Shown piece after piece: positions 1-7,593 of a stretch of DNA of 21,262 nt. The first letter of the stretch is position 1; the number at the start of each line of letters is the position of its first letter. A program made the translations under genes and the position numbers. The stretch comes from JBLHHI01 sp047614125 (GTDB taxonomy: Bacteria > Bacteroidota > Bacteroidia > NS11-12g > UBA9320), in contig JBLHHI010000058.1 in assembly GCA_047614125.1 (NCBI GenBank), forward strand, positions 1 through 21,262, written 5' to 3'. The notes beneath the pieces are model-generated. The model made no database searches, had not been told where the DNA came from, and saw only the letters and a list, made by a program, of their open reading frames with translations.

Positions 1-404
1 ACTCCAGAAGGACTCATAAACTGAGCCGATGTCCCTGTACCATCTGCATAGCCATATGTACCACTACCAGCGAGGGTGCTGACCACACCTGATGAAGTTA
101 TTTTTCGAATGCGGTTGTCTCCCTGATCCGCTACATACACATTTCCAGCGCCATCGACCGCTACTCCTGTAGGACTCCTAAACTGAGCCGATGTCCCTGT
201 ACCATCTGCATAGCCATATGAACTACCAGCGAGCGTGCTGACCACACCTGATGAAGTTATTTTTCGAATGCGGTGGTTACTTTGATCCGCTACATACACA
301 TTTCCAGCGCCATCGACCGCTACTCCTGTAGGATAGTTAAACTGAGCCGATGTCCCTGTACCATCTGCATAGCCATATGAACTACCAGCGAGGGTGCTGA
401 CCAC
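1..404 (-). repeat. Tandem 159/162-bp repeat encoding NHL units
   Basis: The motif gtgctgaccac on the plus strand ends at 86, 245 and 404, a 159-base period. The motif ctgagccga begins at 21, 183 and 342, the 162-base step being one extra codon in the third unit. Units agree even at most synonymous positions, which points to recent duplication or homogenisation. The differences lie mainly after QF (NY, RS or MS) and after the conserved D/Q (SNH or GDN). Confidence 0.9.
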
Positions 405-494
405 ATCTAATGACTGTGCTACGGTGTTTGAAAAAGAAAAACAAATAATGGAAAAAAGTACGGCTGTTAGCCGAGCTAGGTAAAATGATTTCAT
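1..494 (-). CDS. Secreted NHL-repeat protein (C-terminal part outside the window)
   Basis: Reading the minus strand from the ATG at 494-492 gives an open frame to the window edge (164 codons). It begins with a clear signal peptide (MKSFYLARL, hydrophobic core, cleavage near TVAQS at about residue 27). It is followed by near-identical units of about 53 residues, each with VVSTLAGS, YGYADGTGTSAQF, PTGVAVDGAGNVYVAD and NRIRKIT; the third is cut off. This is the NHL-repeat pattern, in which tandem units form a beta-propeller that usually binds protein, nucleic acid or sugar ligands outside the cell. No catalytic residues are visible. Homologues in Bacteroidota often end in a T9SS sorting domain, but that part is not in the window. 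The start follows a run of six AGT triplets and no Shine-Dalgarno site is visible; a TAAATTTG (546-553, minus) could be a -7 box but has no well-placed -33 partner. The specific function is unknown. Confidence 0.85.
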   Translation of the reverse strand, partial: MKSFYLARLTAVLFSIICFSFSNTVAQSLDVVSTLAGSSYGYADGTGTSAQFNYPTGVAVDGAGNVYVADQSNHRIRKITSSGVVSTLAGSSYGYADGTGTSAQFRSPTGVAVDGAGNVYVADQGDNRIRKITSSGVVSTLAGSGTYGYADGTGTSAQFMSPSG

Positions 495-512
495 ACTACT
501 ACTACTACTACT
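495..512. repeat. (ACT)6 trinucleotide repeat abutting the NHL gene start codon
   Basis: Six perfect ACT units on the plus strand (AGT on the coding strand) lie directly against the ATG of the NHL gene, where the ribosome-contact region would be. A change in copy number would alter leader spacing but not the reading frame. Confidence 0.8.
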
Positions 513-614
513 TAAATTTTGCGACTTGAATTGTTCAAATCTTCACAAATTTAACATTATTATGACAAAAAGCTATTGTTTTTGCTAACTAATTATAATA
601 TCAATAATTGATAA

Positions 615-1029
615 ATGCCTAAAACCATTACAAAAAGAGTTGCTGACAGTCAAAGGAGTAACCTGAGTTCGATTAATATTTGCAGGTTCAGATTTTTATA
701 AAATTCTTGATAAGGGCGGATATATTTACTATGTCCAGTTCGAAAACCAAATTATTGGAACCGCATCCTTACTAAAGAAAACCGACACCACATTCGAGCT
801 GGCCAAAATGGCCGTTGTCCGGCCATGGCGCGGAAAAGGTATTGGAACCCTCCACCTCGAACACTGTTTAAACGTTGCCAAACAAAAGCAAATGCAATCG
901 CTCATCTTACACTCCAATACCAAGCTCGCAACGGCCATTCGCATGTACCGGAAATACGGCTTTGTTGAGGTGGCTCTCGAACCCGGATTGTGTGAACGGG
1001 CGGATATAAAGATGGAGAAGATGCTTTAA
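615..1029 (+). pseudogene. GNAT-family N-acetyltransferase, broken by a repeat remnant
   Basis: The frame ending at 1029 encodes the C-terminal two thirds of a GNAT acetyltransferase. It has a beta-strand pair (YIYYVQFENQIIGTASLL), the acetyl-CoA-binding motif A (VRPWRGKGIG), the following helix, and the typical AIRMYRKYGFVEV segment. The frame runs back without an ATG, GTG or TTG to a TGA at 664-666, inside a remnant of a dispersed repeat (661-700). The first ATG in frame is at 808, within the fold and too late for a working enzyme. Upstream, an ATG at 615 in another frame reads MPKTITKRVADSQ, which resembles a GNAT first strand, and then enters the same remnant. I infer that one gene once ran from 615 and lost its first helices (about 40-50 residues) when the repeat inserted and decayed. 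GNAT enzymes acetylate amines using acetyl-CoA; the substrate here is unknown. The GNAT identity is firm, the joining of the two parts is inference. Confidence 0.7.
661..700. mobile_element. Solitary end of the ACCTGAGTTCGATT repeat family
   Basis: The first 17 bases are identical to the left end of the full copy at 9183. Similarity then continues with scattered changes through a shared TTCAGATTT and TATA to about 700. The rest of the element is absent. It sits inside the broken GNAT gene. Confidence 0.7.
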
Positions 1030-1441
1030 AATTAACCGCAAGGCATTTTTTAACCATGGAGAATCCCACGTAATCCACCAAAATTTGCTGTCACAGAGAA
1101 CGCTGAGGAATTTGAGTAATTCAATGCTCCGTGCCCTCTGTGAAAAAGGAAGAAGATTCTTATTATATCAAAAAGTTCCAATGCTGGGAAGAGTGTTGGT
1201 GTGGTAAGAAACCCTCTGTGTACTCTGTGGTTTAAAAGAAGATGGTTCATTTTTGCGTGTATAGTTGAACGAAGCCACGAATTGCCATCCTGTTCATCCT
1301 ACCATCTTATAAATCCTGTTCCAACAAAAGGTGCATTTCTTGTTATCAATTTTGTGACGGGATATTGCGATGATCTTGAATGAATTTATATTATTGTAAA
1401 GGTCATAGAACCACCTTTAATTCCGTTGATTTAAAAATACC
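1030..1441. other. Intergenic stretch with degenerate CTCTGTG and CATCCTG repeats
   Basis: I see no credible gene here. CACAGAG (1092-1098) and CTCTGTG (1136-1142) are inverted relative to each other. CTCTGTG and ACTCTGTGG occur again at about 1213-1230. At 1286-1322 CATCCTGTTC is followed by CATCCT and AATCCTGTTCC. Such sentence-like repeats resemble, from memory, non-coding repeats common between genes in environmental bacteria. The stretch also carries the dnaE leader. Confidence 0.5.
1365..1396 (+). promoter_or_regulatory. Candidate dnaE promoter
   Basis: TTG at 1365-1367 and TATTATTG at 1389-1396 are 21 bases apart. The second differs from the Bacteroidota TAnnTTTG box at one position. 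Placement about 45 bases before the dnaE ATG is reasonable. Weak call from motif only. Confidence 0.3.
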
Positions 1442-4400
1442 ATGCCCGAATTCAATCACCTTCATTGCCATTCTCAGTTCTCTCTCCTCGATGGAGCCGC
1501 CAGTATTCCGGGTATGATGGCCAAGGCCAAAGCCGATAATATGAAGGCCGTTGCGCTCACCGATCACGGCAATATGTTTGGGGTCTTTAAATTTGTGGTG
1601 GAAGCTGAAAAACAGGGCATTAAGCCCATTGTTGGATGTGAGTTTTATGTAGTCGAAGACCGATTTCAACGCTCGTTTACCGGCGGAAAAAAAGACAAGC
1701 GTTATCACCAACTCATGCTGGCCAAAAACCAGCAGGGATATAAAAACCTGTCCACACTATGCTCCTTGGGCTACATCGACGGCCTTTACGGAAAATACCC
1801 ACGCGTAGATCGCGAACTCATAAAAAAATACAAAGAAGGAATCATTGCCACCACGTGTTGCATTGGGGCAGAAGTTCCCCAAGCCATCTTAAATAAAGGC
1901 GAAGAAGAAGCAGAAAAGATCTTCTTAGAATGGCTTGATATTTTTGGAGATGATTACTACATTGAGCTGCAACGTCATGATTTACAGGATATTGACGGCA
2001 CAGGCATGAGCCAGGAAGACATCAACCAAGTCTTGCTAAAATGGTCGAAGAAATACAACGTTCCCGCCATTGCCACCAACGATTCGCATTATGTAAACGA
2101 AGAAGATTTTAACGCACACGACATCCTCTTGTGCATCAATACCGGCGAATTAAAAAGCACACCCATCGGTCATGGCCGCGATTTTCGCTTCGGCTTTCCA
2201 AACAGTCAGTTCTTTTTTAAGACGCAGGCAGAAATGTTGGAAAAGTTTAAGGATGTTCCCTTTGCCTTAGATAATACCAACCTCATTGTAGACAAGGTAA
2301 CACCTCCTCAGCTCAAACGAGATGTTCTCCTCCCCCACTTTGTGCTTCCTCCCGGCTTTAAAGATCAAGACGACTACCTGCGGCATTTAACCTACGAAGG
2401 TGCAAGAAAACGCTGGGGCGAGATTACTTCAGTAATCAGCGAACGACTTGATTTTGAGCTTCAAACCATTGCAAAAACCGGTTATCCCGGCTACTTTTTA
2501 ATTGTTCAAGATTTCACCACCGCCGCTCGGAAGCTCGGAGTGGCCGTTGGCCCAGGAAGGGGTTCTGCAGCGGGTTCGGCCGTGGCGTATTGTGTTGGAA
2601 TTACCAATGTGGATCCCATCAAGTACGATCTACTTTTTGAGCGATTCCTGAATCCCGAACGTGTGTCTCTTCCCGATATTGACATTGATTTTGATGATGT
2701 TGGGCGTGGAAAGGTGATTGATTATGTGATTGATAAATACGGAAAATCGAATGTGGCGCAGATCATTACCTATGGCTCCATGGCAGCCAAGTCGTCGATT
2801 CGAGATGTGGGCAGAGTGTTGGACCTACCCCTACCTCAAGTGGATCGGATGGCTAAAATGGTTCCTGACATTTCGTTGGCAAAAACCATTAACGAAGATG
2901 TTAAGATTCTCAAGAAAAAGCTCAATGCAGATCAGATGCAAATGGTGGAGGAATTGCGCAAGATTGCTGGCACAAACACCTTAGAATCAGACGTTTTACG
3001 GGAGGCCGTCTTGTTGGAAGGCTCCGTGCGAAATACCGGAATTCACGCTTGTGGTGTAATCATTACGCCCGAAGAAATCACCAATTTAATTCCGGTTACC
3101 ACCGCCAAAGATTCCGATTTATTGGTAACCCAATACGACAACAGCGTAGTGGAAAGTGCCGGTTTGTTGAAGATGGATTTTTTAGGGCTAAAAACCCTTT
3201 CCATCATCAAAGATGCCATCAACATCATTGATCAACGACATGGAGTAAAAATTGAACCCGACGACATTCCGCTCGATGACGAAAAAACCTATGAGCTCTT
3301 TCAACGAGGCGCAACCGTTGGGATTTTTCAGTTCGAATCGGATGGAATGCAAAAGCATTTACGTGCGCTTAAACCAACCCTTTTTGGCGATTTAATTGCC
3401 ATGAACGCGCTCTATCGCCCAGGCCCAATGGAGTACATTCCAAACTTTGTAAATCGTAAACACGGAAGAGAAGAGATTGTATACGATGATCCGGAGATGG
3501 AAACCATCCTCAAAGAAACCTACGGAATTACGGTATACCAAGAGCAGGTAATGCTGCTCTCGCAAAAGTTGGCGGGCTTTACCAAGGGTCAGGCCGATAC
3601 GCTCCGAAAAGCCATGGGTAAAAAGGCGAAAAACCTCATTGATGAGCTCAAGCCTAAGTTTATGGAAGGGGCTCAAGAACGCGGGCATGCGGTGGATGTG
3701 ATGGAAAAGGTTTGGAAGGATTGGGAAGCCTTTGCGGCCTATGCCTTCAACAAGAGTCACGCTACGTGCTATTCGGTGGTTGCCTTTCATACGGCCTATC
3801 TTAAAGCCAATTATCCCGCCGAATACTTGGCAGCTGTGCTCACGCATTCTATGAGCGACATTAAGAAGCTGAGTTTCTTTATGGAGGAATGTAGAAACAT
3901 GAAAATCAATGTTTTAAGTCCGGATATTAATGAAAGTCTCTTATCGTTTTCGGTGAATAAAGAAGGAAATATTCGAGTTGGCATGGCGGCTATTAAAGGC
4001 GTTGGAGAGGCTGCTGCCGAAGAAATTGTACGAGAGCGCGAAGAGAACGGTCCGTATGAAAGTTTGTTTGGATTAACAAAACGCGTAAACCTGCGAACGG
4101 TGAATAAAAAATCGTTGGAAGCCTTGGCCATTGCCGGTGCCTTCGACTTATTCGAAAATTACCACCGAGCCATGTTGGTTGAAAAAATAAACGATGGAAT
4201 GAGTGGCATTGAATTATCGCTGCGGTTTGGAGCTGATTTTCAAAATGAACAAGCGGCTGCTCAGGCTTCGCTCTTTGGGGGAGATTCGAAGGTGAGTTTA
4301 AGCGAACCCAAGTTCCCGGAAGTAGAACCTTGGAGCAAGATGCAGGCCTTAAACAGCGAGAAGGATGTGATTGGCATGTACATATCGGGCCATCCGTTGG

Positions 4401-4978
4401 ATAAATACAAAAGCGACATCGACAACTTTTGCACCTTCAGTTTTGGACAAATTACCAACCTGGATGCAATGAAACCACAAAAGATGAAGGTGGCTGGTAT
4501 TGTTACGAGTCACAACAGTCGAATGACTAAAAACGGCAAACCTTTCGGAATATTCATTTTGGAAGATTTTGGCGGCACGCAAGAATTTGCCTTGTTTGGT
4601 GATGATTACGCAAAGTTTAGAGGCTACCTCACGCCTAATTCCATGCTCTTTGTAACGTGCTCCATTCAAGAGCGTTTTTACGATAAAACGCAAAAAGAAT
4701 TAAAAGTACACACCATTGATTTCTTGCAAGACGTGCGAGAAAAATACTTGGAAAAGGTAACCATTACCATCCTTCTGGATCAATTGTCGGAGGAGTTGAT
4801 TTCATCGCTCAAGGTACTGACGGATCGCGGAGAAGGCAAGGCACAACTCAAGGTCGAAATCGCAGACCCCGCCGACAAGTACAAGGTCGATTTCAAGTCG
4901 GGTGGGCGGCGCATTAACTTCGATCAGGAGTGGGTACGGGTATTGGATGATCTGGATTTAACCTATCGAATTAATTGA
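1442..4978 (+). CDS. dnaE: DNA polymerase III subunit alpha
   Basis: This is the replicative polymerase catalytic subunit (1178 residues; the E. coli protein has 1160), which extends DNA 5' to 3' within the holoenzyme. The N-terminal PHP domain (about 4-280) shows HLHCHS (6-11), TDHGN (40-44), GCEFY and ATNDSHY (211-217), so much of the PHP metal-binding set appears kept. The palm has GPGRGS (370-375) and PDIDIDFDD (411-419). D412 and D414, with D579 in KMDFLGL, correspond to the E. coli catalytic triad D401/D403/D555. The finger and beta-binding regions follow, with TYGITVYQEQVM and AYAFNKSHA. Then come a helix-hairpin-helix (GMAAIKGVGEAAAEEI) and an OB-fold (KMKVAGIVTSHNSR). The ATG at 1442 is preceded by an A/T-rich leader with no clear Shine-Dalgarno site and directly begins the PHP motif. 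It is transcribed alone and converges on the RHH gene at 5051. No intein or frameshift is seen. Confidence 0.98.
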   Translation: MPEFNHLHCHSQFSLLDGAASIPGMMAKAKADNMKAVALTDHGNMFGVFKFVVEAEKQGIKPIVGCEFYVVEDRFQRSFTGGKKDKRYHQLMLAKNQQGYKNLSTLCSLGYIDGLYGKYPRVDRELIKKYKEGIIATTCCIGAEVPQAILNKGEEEAEKIFLEWLDIFGDDYYIELQRHDLQDIDGTGMSQEDINQVLLKWSKKYNVPAIATNDSHYVNEEDFNAHDILLCINTGELKSTPIGHGRDFRFGFPNSQFFFKTQAEMLEKFKDVPFALDNTNLIVDKVTPPQLKRDVLLPHFVLPPGFKDQDDYLRHLTYEGARKRWGEITSVISERLDFELQTIAKTGYPGYFLIVQDFTTAARKLGVAVGPGRGSAAGSAVAYCVGITNVDPIKYDLLFERFLNPERVSLPDIDIDFDDVGRGKVIDYVIDKYGKSNVAQIITYGSMAAKSSIRDVGRVLDLPLPQVDRMAKMVPDISLAKTINEDVKILKKKLNADQMQMVEELRKIAGTNTLESDVLREAVLLEGSVRNTGIHACGVIITPEEITNLIPVTTAKDSDLLVTQYDNSVVESAGLLKMDFLGLKTLSIIKDAINIIDQRHGVKIEPDDIPLDDEKTYELFQRGATVGIFQFESDGMQKHLRALKPTLFGDLIAMNALYRPGPMEYIPNFVNRKHGREEIVYDDPEMETILKETYGITVYQEQVMLLSQKLAGFTKGQADTLRKAMGKKAKNLIDELKPKFMEGAQERGHAVDVMEKVWKDWEAFAAYAFNKSHATCYSVVAFHTAYLKANYPAEYLAAVLTHSMSDIKKLSFFMEECRNMKINVLSPDINESLLSFSVNKEGNIRVGMAAIKGVGEAAAEEIVREREENGPYESLFGLTKRVNLRTVNKKSLEALAIAGAFDLFENYHRAMLVEKINDGMSGIELSLRFGADFQNEQAAAQASLFGGDSKVSLSEPKFPEVEPWSKMQALNSEKDVIGMYISGHPLDKYKSDIDNFCTFSFGQITNLDAMKPQKMKVAGIVTSHNSRMTKNGKPFGIFILEDFGGTQEFALFGDDYAKFRGYLTPNSMLFVTCSIQERFYDKTQKELKVHTIDFLQDVREKYLEKVTITILLDQLSEELISSLKVLTDRGEGKAQLKVEIADPADKYKVDFKSGGRRINFDQEWVRVLDDLDLTYRIN

Positions 4979-4979
4979 C

Positions 4980-5007
4980 GTAGAGGCGCGAATCTACGCG
5001 CATCTAC
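4980..5007. terminator. Intergenic hairpin between convergent dnaE and RHH genes
   Basis: The arms GTAGAGGCGCG (4980-4990) and CGCGCATCTAC (4997-5007) pair with one mismatch around a 6-base loop. The hairpin begins two bases after the dnaE stop codon. It lacks a T tract, so it may be a dispersed palindromic repeat rather than a classical terminator; it could still mark the 3' end of both transcripts. Confidence 0.5.
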
Positions 5008-5050
5008 CCTGGTGGTTCGCATTGCCATTTTTGGCGCGACGCATCGTGCC

Positions 5051-5224
5051 CTACTGCGCCGGTGGTTCGCTCTTCTTTTTCAGGCGCTTAGCATCCTTCA
5101 AACTCTTGTAGAGCATCGATTCCAATTGTCCGTTCACACTTCTAAATTCATCATCGGCCCAGCGCTCAATTTGTTTAAAGGTTTCTGGATCAATGCGAAG
5201 CATGAAGCTTTTCTTTTTTGCCAC
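5051..5224 (-). CDS. Small ribbon-helix-helix (Arc-like) DNA-binding protein
   Basis: A 57-residue frame starts at GTG (5224-5222) and stops at TAG (5053-5051). It reads VAKKKSFMLRIDPETFK, then QIERWADDEFRSVNGQLES and a lysine-rich tail. The short SFMLRI strand, followed by two helices joined at RSVNGQ, fits the Arc/CopG ribbon-helix-helix fold, in which paired strands of a dimer read the major groove. It starts 4 bases after the SPFH stop codon, so the two genes are probably one operon with coupled translation. From memory, an Arc-like gene beside an SPFH gene is a recurrent arrangement in Bacteroidota, where the protein usually begins MAKKK; this supports the GTG start over the internal ATG. 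Such proteins often repress their own operon, and a possible operator lies upstream of the SPFH gene. Confidence 0.8.
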   Translation of the reverse strand: MAKKKSFMLRIDPETFKQIERWADDEFRSVNGQLESMLYKSLKDAKRLKKKSEPPAQ

Positions 5225-5228
5225 AATT

Positions 5229-6089
5229 TTAGTTTATAGTACCCGTATTAATTACAGGTGTTACTTCTTTATCGCCACACAAAACAACCATGAGATTGCT
5301 CACCATCGTGGCCTTTTTATCATCGTCAAAATCAATGATCCCATCTGCCGATAATTGATGTAAGGCGTCTTCAACCATGCCCACAGCTCCTTCTACAATC
5401 TTCTTTCTGGCTGCAACAATGGCAACGGCTTGCTGACGCTTTAACATCGAACTGGCAATTTCTGGAGCATAGGCTAAGTAGCCAATTCTCGCTTCCATTA
5501 CTTCAATTCCTGCCATAGTCAAGCGTTCGGTTATTTCGTCTTCCAATGCATTGTTCACCTCATCCATTCCAGATCGGAGCGTAATGGTGGCAACGGCGGT
5601 TCCATGATCATCAAAGTCGTCGTATGGATACGAACCCGCCAGCTTACGAACCGCAGCATCGGTTTGGATGCGAACAAACTCTTCGTAGTGATCTACTTCA
5701 AAAGCTGCTTTAAAGGTATTTTGAACGCGCCAAACTAAAATAACGTTGATCAGAATTGGGTTGCCTATTTGATCGTTGACCTTCACACGGTCGCTGTCGA
5801 AGTTTCTTGCGCGAAGGCTAATTTTTTGTTTTGTAAAAAACGGGTTTGCCCAGAAGAAGCCATTCCCCCGCACGGTTCCTTTGTACGCTCCAAACATCAC
5901 TAACACCTTAGAACTGTTGGGATTAACGGTAAAAAATCCCGCAAAGAGCATGGCCATAAATGGAAAGGCGATTATTAAGGGTTTCGACTTGGTTAACACA
6001 AACACAATTACCAGCACAGCGGTAATCACTAAGAGAACGAAAAATGCCAAATATCCATTGGCCGGTTTATAATTCTTTTCTACATTCAT
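5229..6089 (-). CDS. SPFH/Band-7 domain membrane protein
   Basis: This 286-residue protein has two N-terminal membrane segments (about 12-33 and 38-54). An SPFH (stomatin/prohibitin/flotillin/HflK) domain of about 170 residues follows, with FGAYKGTVRGNGFFWANPF, ISLRARNFDSD, KVNDQIGNPI and the heptad-rich helix RLTMAGIEVMEARIGYLAY. The C-terminal part (RQQAVAIVAARKKIVEGAVG onward) is helical and charged, as in flotillin-type assemblies. SPFH proteins form membrane-anchored oligomers that organise microdomains or regulate proteases; no enzymatic role is evident. The ATG at 6089 is favoured because the first membrane segment follows at once. It leads an operon with the RHH gene. A symmetric and directly repeated motif, TGATAT, sits just upstream of the start and may be an operator. 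The family call is firm, the cellular role is not. Confidence 0.93.
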   Translation of the reverse strand: MNVEKNYKPANGYLAFFVLLVITAVLVIVFVLTKSKPLIIAFPFMAMLFAGFFTVNPNSSKVLVMFGAYKGTVRGNGFFWANPFFTKQKISLRARNFDSDRVKVNDQIGNPILINVILVWRVQNTFKAAFEVDHYEEFVRIQTDAAVRKLAGSYPYDDFDDHGTAVATITLRSGMDEVNNALEDEITERLTMAGIEVMEARIGYLAYAPEIASSMLKRQQAVAIVAARKKIVEGAVGMVEDALHQLSADGIIDFDDDKKATMVSNLMVVLCGDKEVTPVINTGTIN

Positions 6090-6093
6090 AATA

Positions 6094-6108
6094 ATATCAT
6101 TTTGATAT
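6094..6108. promoter_or_regulatory. Candidate operator upstream of the SPFH-RHH operon
   Basis: ATATCA (6094-6099) and TGATAT (6103-6108) form a perfect inverted repeat around TTT, four bases before the SPFH ATG. On the coding strand TGATAT also occurs twice as a direct repeat 11 bases apart, about one helical turn, which suits ribbon-helix-helix proteins that bind side by side. A regulatory role is inferred from position. Confidence 0.45.
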
Positions 6109-6147
6109 CACAATAATACAAAATATTTTTCATTTTTAGCTGCCATT

Positions 6148-6170
6148 CGACCAAACTGATGGCTTGGTCG
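6148..6170. other. Perfect 7-bp inverted repeat upstream of the SPFH operon
   Basis: CGACCAA (6148-6154) and TTGGTCG (6164-6170) pair around a 9-base spacer. There is no T tract on either side, so an intrinsic terminator is unlikely. It may be a protein-binding site or a weak hairpin at the 3' end of the kelch transcript. Confidence 0.4.
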
Positions 6171-6253
6171 TTAAAGTGCAAACCGCTTTTTAGATTAGCC
6201 CAATGTGCTGTAGCATTAATAATTTTGTTAAATATTTTAGAACCTTTTGTGGC

Positions 6254-7593
6254 CTATTCAACTACAATGCGCTGAATATGAATGGCTTGTTGTAACTGAA
6301 TGTGCAGAAAATAAAGGCCTGATTCAAGGTTCCTGAGATCAAAGCTTTGGTCAACAATTCGGAGTTGATCGCTTAGAACTTCAATTCCTCTGGGGTTGTA
6401 CATGGTGATCCGACTTCCCAGCTTAGCTACCTCAGGAATAAGCATAAAGTCAGACTTTATTGGATTGGGGTAAACTAAACTGCTATTTCTTTTCTGCTGT
6501 TTTTAATCAACACCTGTATCTAATGATGACCATTTGAGCATCAATACTTCAACGCTCACTTTTTGGTTATCCAACATTCCGCCCATGAGGAAGATAGTAG
6601 AATCATTCCGCTTGCCCACTCCTCGTAGATCCATTGGTAGTTCATTGTTGAATCGCTGTTGCCATGCATTCCAACCAGCGTTATAATACAAGTCGCGACC
6701 CAGCGGCCGAACGCCAACGGATTGATCATAGGCAAGTCCATCGTAATTGTACGTTTTGCCACTGCCTCCAATCCAATGTGCTGTATTGTTTAGTGCCACG
6801 CATCCCATTCTATATCCAATTATGGCAGTGTTCAAAGTAGAAATCGTCCACGAAATTTCGGTTGGATTGTTGGGCTTAATGGCACCCTTTCGCAGTTGGT
6901 TCTGGATGCCAAAACCGGCGCTTGAGCGAGCTCAACCAAAGAAATAAATGGTGTCTCCAATAATGGTTCCGCTGGCTCCAAATGATTTATAATCGTTTCG
7001 ATTGGGCATTGGAGTTCCTTCCATCCAGGCATTTTTTATTGGATTATAAATCTGAACATCTGGGATATTCCCCGTATTGCTCCAACCCGTAATTACGTAC
7101 AATAAGCTATCGCGCCAAACGGCCTGAACATGATCATCGGTGGCAATGGGCAGCGATGCACCGTCTTCCAAAAACTGATTTTCTGCAATGTGATATCGAT
7201 GCACTTTGTTGGATGGCTTTTCTTGCTCGTTGGCAAAACGTGATATCCTCCTACAATGTATATAACCGATCCGATGCTATTTGCCGCCGAGGCGATCTTA
7301 CCTAAGGTATCCGGCAAATCAGCAATGCGTTCCACAACACCAGTACTAACGTTGCATCGATAAGACCTCTGATGGATTCCAGAATATACCTTCGTAGAAT
7401 CCAACCCGCCAAAGGAATACACATAGATTGTTTGACCATCGTTTCCTAAGCACACCGCGTTGTTTGTTATAGGCTCAGGGAGTTTCGAAAATTTTGATAC
7501 AATTAATTGAGCATGAATTACTTGCGAACACATTAGCCCAACCAAGCAAAGTACTAAACGCCAAAAGAAGCCACATGTTTCAGAACGGATCAA
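6254..7593 (-). pseudogene. Secreted six-blade kelch protein with T9SS type A sorting domain, decayed
   Basis: The gene starts at TTG (7593-7591), overlapping the TGA of the upstream DUF4377-repeat gene, and encodes a signal peptide ending near VIHAQ. Six kelch blades can be read, marked by SFGG, IVGG, VITGW, YFFG, WIGGS and LMGG, followed by VYPNPIKSDF and a T9SS type A sorting domain ending LESGLYFLHIQ...IVVE. Three lesions break it. A one-base deletion near 7231-7236 shifts the frame after GGYHVLP. An in-frame TGA at 6934-6932 lies where the kelch diglycine YFFGG is expected (GGA to TGA). An in-frame TAA at 6505-6503 separates the propeller from the sorting domain. The blades are otherwise well preserved, so the decay looks recent. 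An intact version would be an exported beta-propeller of unknown ligand. Sequencing error could explain one lesion but hardly three. Confidence 0.85.

Noticed and set aside
1..404. CRISPR array suggested by regular repeats at the left edge
   Set aside because: The period is about 159 bases, the whole unit is coding, and there are no short repeats with unique spacers.
3392..3847. Minus-strand reading frames inside dnaE
   Set aside because: dnaE is intact and strongly conserved on the plus strand; the opposite frames carry no family signature.
5012..5239. Plus-strand reading frame opposite the RHH gene
   Set aside because: It has no recognisable domain, and the minus-strand frame matches a known fold and operon spacing.
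6503..6934. Recoding of TGA/TAA in the kelch gene
   Set aside because: No recoding signal is visible, both stop types occur together with a frameshift, and the TGA replaces a kelch Gly codon. Decay is simpler.
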